A stretch of DNA of 46,703 nt from Kibdelosporangium aridum. GTDB taxonomy: Bacteria; Actinomycetota; Actinomycetes; Mycobacteriales; Pseudonocardiaceae. The translations under genes were made by a program, and so were the position numbers. The notes under the pieces were generated by a model. That model had not been told where the DNA came from. It saw only the letters and a program-made list of their open reading frames with translations, and did not search any database. Location of the stretch: NCBI RefSeq assembly GCF_900176515.1, contig NZ_FWXV01000025.1, forward strand, positions 1 through 46,703, given 5' to 3'. Of this stretch, positions 45,286 to 46,703 are shown piece by piece (within the stretch, counting starts at the first letter, position 1; the number at the start of each line of letters is the position of its first letter).

Positions 45286-45315
45286 TTTTACCAAGCGCAA
45301 CGTTGCACGTTGATC

Positions 45316-45349
45316 GATTGGCCTCCTCCAGCGTTAGAGGGGGCCAATC
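45316..45349 (+). terminator. Hairpin downstream of the peptide gene
   Basis: GATTGGCCTCCTC (45316-45328) and GAGGGGGCCAATC (45337-45349) form a 13-bp stem with one T-G pair and an 8-base loop, 30 bases after the peptide stop. There is no T-run, but many actinobacterial terminators lack one. It may end the RiPP operon or protect its mRNA. Confidence 0.55.
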
Positions 45350-45870
45350 TGCGCAGCGGTGCGGTGTTGACCTCTGCTCGGTGCATGCAAAGAATCGACA
45401 GTCGATACCTCAGAACCACGGGTTATCATCCGCTCGGCAACGTATCGTTGCTCAACCCACGTCCCGACCCGCCGCCTATAGGACGCCCAAAAATAGTTGA
45501 GTCGGTGGGTACGTGCTGGAGGAAAGCTCGTCGCCTGACGATCTCCTGTGACAGTTGCAGCAGTCCAGTCTCACTGATTGAATGTGCGCTATCCACCGCA
45601 GAGCGTAGACATCAAATGGGCGCTCCCGTACATGTGTAGGAGACTTCGCCTCCATCTCGGCTAGTCACGCTCCTCTACAGGGATGTCTGAAGGAACATCG
45701 AGGACGCATCATCTCTTCCCCATGTCGCACTTCCCAGGCAAGGCAAGGCTCGCTCGTTCACAATCCGACGTATAGGCGTGTAGATAGTGCGCAAGATCGT
45801 CCTTGGACACACAGTTGTGGAACTCCTGCCACATCCAACGTGTGAGTGCTTGAGTGCACTCCAACCCTCT
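45350..45870. other. Region between the RiPP locus and the integrase module
   Basis: No supportable gene. Open frames on both strands here are not backed by SD sites or domain likeness. Confidence 0.4.
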
Positions 45871-45916
45871 GAACCGGTCACGAACCGCCTCGGGCGGTGG
45901 TCGTTGTGACCGGTTC
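45871..45916. repeat. Long inverted repeat across a GTG start codon
   Basis: GAACCGGTCAC (45871-45881) and GTGACCGGTTC (45906-45916) are perfect inverted arms. Inside them ACCGCC (45884-45889) pairs with GGCGGT around the loop. The GTG at 45906-45908 is a natural start for the AbrB-like gene, so the right arm covers the start codon as in the copy at 23635-23674, although the arm sequences differ. Confidence 0.65.
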
Positions 45917-46192
45917 TGTCATTCAGCCGGTGGTCTTCCCGACCACACGCTTGGCTCCTTCCAGTTCGCTGGCAGCACGTCAACCGATGCCGTTGCCGGT
46001 GGCCCCGCTGACCCGGTCCAGCACAGCCCTCTACGGGGTGGCCACGATCGACGACCGCGGACGGTTCGTCGATCATGCCCTGATGACCGCGCTGGGCTGG
46101 TCCCACGGCTGGTCGCTGACGCCGACCGGCAGACCCTCGCGGTGTATCCGCCCGCCTCGCTCGACCTCCTGCTGGCGGGTGACCGGCCATGA
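45906..46192 (+). pseudogene. AbrB/SpoVT-like gene with one frameshift
   Basis: From GTG 45906 a Pro-rich start (TGSVIQPVVFPTTRLAPSSS) leads to an AbrB-like hairpin domain YGVATIDDRGRFVDHALMTA, then LGWSHGWSLT. A one-base loss near 46122 then breaks the frame; the restored frame reads ADRQTLAVYPPASLDLLLAG and ends DRP with TGA overlapping the recombinase ATG as ATGA. The overlap shows that the ancestral gene was translationally coupled to the recombinase. The uncorrected frame runs on out of register to 46403. A sequencing error is possible. It is paralogous to 23668-23904. Confidence 0.55.
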
Positions 46193-46703
46193 CCATCACA
46201 CCGTCGACCGCGGAGGTGGATGCTGCTCGGCTGCTGCTGGATCGGATGGGCATCACGCCCGAAGACCTGCTCACAGCCCCGGTCGAGCGACCAGCGATAC
46301 CGACGTTCCGCGAGTACATCCCGACCGTCTCCGCAGCCGTCACCGCGGGCACCCGCCGCGCTTATGGCTCCTACTGGAACCGGATCACCCAGCACTGGGG
46401 TGATCGACGCCTGGACGAACCCACACCCTCACAGATCAAACAGCTGGTCGAGACCATCAGGAGCAACGTGGTCGTCCGGCGCAACGCCCGGGGCGGCCGC
46501 AGCGCGGCCGAGCACCTCATCGCCGCACTGCGCTGCATCTACCGCCATGCCGTCGACGACGGGCTTATCGACGAGGGTGCGAACCCGGCCAAGAAGGTCG
46601 CCAAACCACGACGGCTGCCCTCCACGCGACGTGCGGTGGCGGATACCCGACTGGCGGAGATCAACGAGATCGCCGGAACCACCGGTGACGACCCAGCCTT
46701 GGA
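46189..46703 (+). CDS. Tyrosine recombinase/integrase, 3' end beyond window
   Basis: At least 171 residues from ATG 46189, open to the window edge. PTFREYIPTVSAAVTAGTRR, AYGSYWNRITQHWGDRRLDE, and LIAALRCIYRHAVDDGLIDE followed by GANPAKKVAKPRRLPSTRR form the SAM-like core-binding domain of phage-type integrases and the start of the catalytic domain. The Arg-His-Tyr residues lie outside the window. It is coupled to the AbrB-like gene by an ATGA overlap. Its position at the edge of a low-GC RiPP segment and a defence island suggests that it could have brought some of these genes in, but no attachment site is seen. Confidence 0.85.
   Translation, partial: MTITPSTAEVDAARLLLDRMGITPEDLLTAPVERPAIPTFREYIPTVSAAVTAGTRRAYGSYWNRITQHWGDRRLDEPTPSQIKQLVETIRSNVVVRRNARGGRSAAEHLIAALRCIYRHAVDDGLIDEGANPAKKVAKPRRLPSTRRAVADTRLAEINEIAGTTGDDPAL

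Noticed and set aside
45310..45639. 109-residue plus-strand frame after the RiPP gene
   Set aside because: Contains the hairpin, has no SD and no recognisable domain.
1..46703. tRNA, rRNA, CRISPR array or attachment site
   Set aside because: None was recognised by eye on either strand; a covariance-model scan would be decisive, but I could not run one.

Overview
The window is high-GC DNA with the codon use, LuxR/AfsR-like ATPases, Tat signal, SSI-type inhibitor and TPR-CHAT proteins of a filamentous actinomycete. A Pseudonocardiales-like or Streptomyces-like host is likely, but this is inference and no marker gene is present. It reads as a chromosomal accessory region: secreted enzymes on the left, a graveyard of insertion sequences and broken genes in the middle, a large immunity/conflict island on the right, and a short lower-GC RiPP locus followed by an integrase at the right edge.

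Left part (1-6144): a Tat-exported PhoD phosphatase, a broken small secreted protein, a secreted beta-propeller (sialidase-like) protein and a secreted clan-A glycoside hydrolase. 6141-13675: an IS630 tail, a DDE-integrase IS with an internal deletion, an IS21 istA fragment, a ParB-like two-gene unit, two IS ends, a DUF4383 fragment, an intact SSI-family protease inhibitor and a frameshifted IS. 13678-18597: two divergent LuxR-type STAND ATPases; the second is frameshifted and has lost its HTH. 18600-25135: IS fragments, a multi-HTH protein, a small CxxCxGxG protein, an acyl-CoA synthetase fragment, an intact Uma2 nuclease, an AbrB-like gene and an apparently intact 1.2-kb IS.

Conflict island (25136-42469): four CHAT (caspase-like) proteases with TPR or TPR-like helical domains. 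Between them is a divergent cassette: a CATRA protein fused to an MTAN/PNP-type nucleosidase plus a TIR-macro fusion on the minus strand, and a CATRA-associated small protein (CATASP), CHAT protease and second TPR-CHAT protease on the plus strand. The layout suggests that CATRA/CATASP and the TPRs sense or transmit a signal and that effectors are proteolytic (CHAT), NAD-consuming (TIR, perhaps read or controlled by the ADP-ribose-binding macro domain) and nucleoside-cleaving. Relics of an Abi_C abortive-infection gene and a frameshifted Vsr endonuclease lie just downstream, so the region has long collected defence genes.

Right edge (43492-46703): a hypothetical gene, a graspetide-type ATP-grasp ligase and, after a very strong ribosome binding site, a 43-residue acidic/Lys-rich peptide that is probably its substrate, then a hairpin. 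An AbrB-like gene (frameshifted) and a tyrosine recombinase running off the end follow. Both AbrB-like copies in the window carry a long inverted repeat lying across their GTG start codon.
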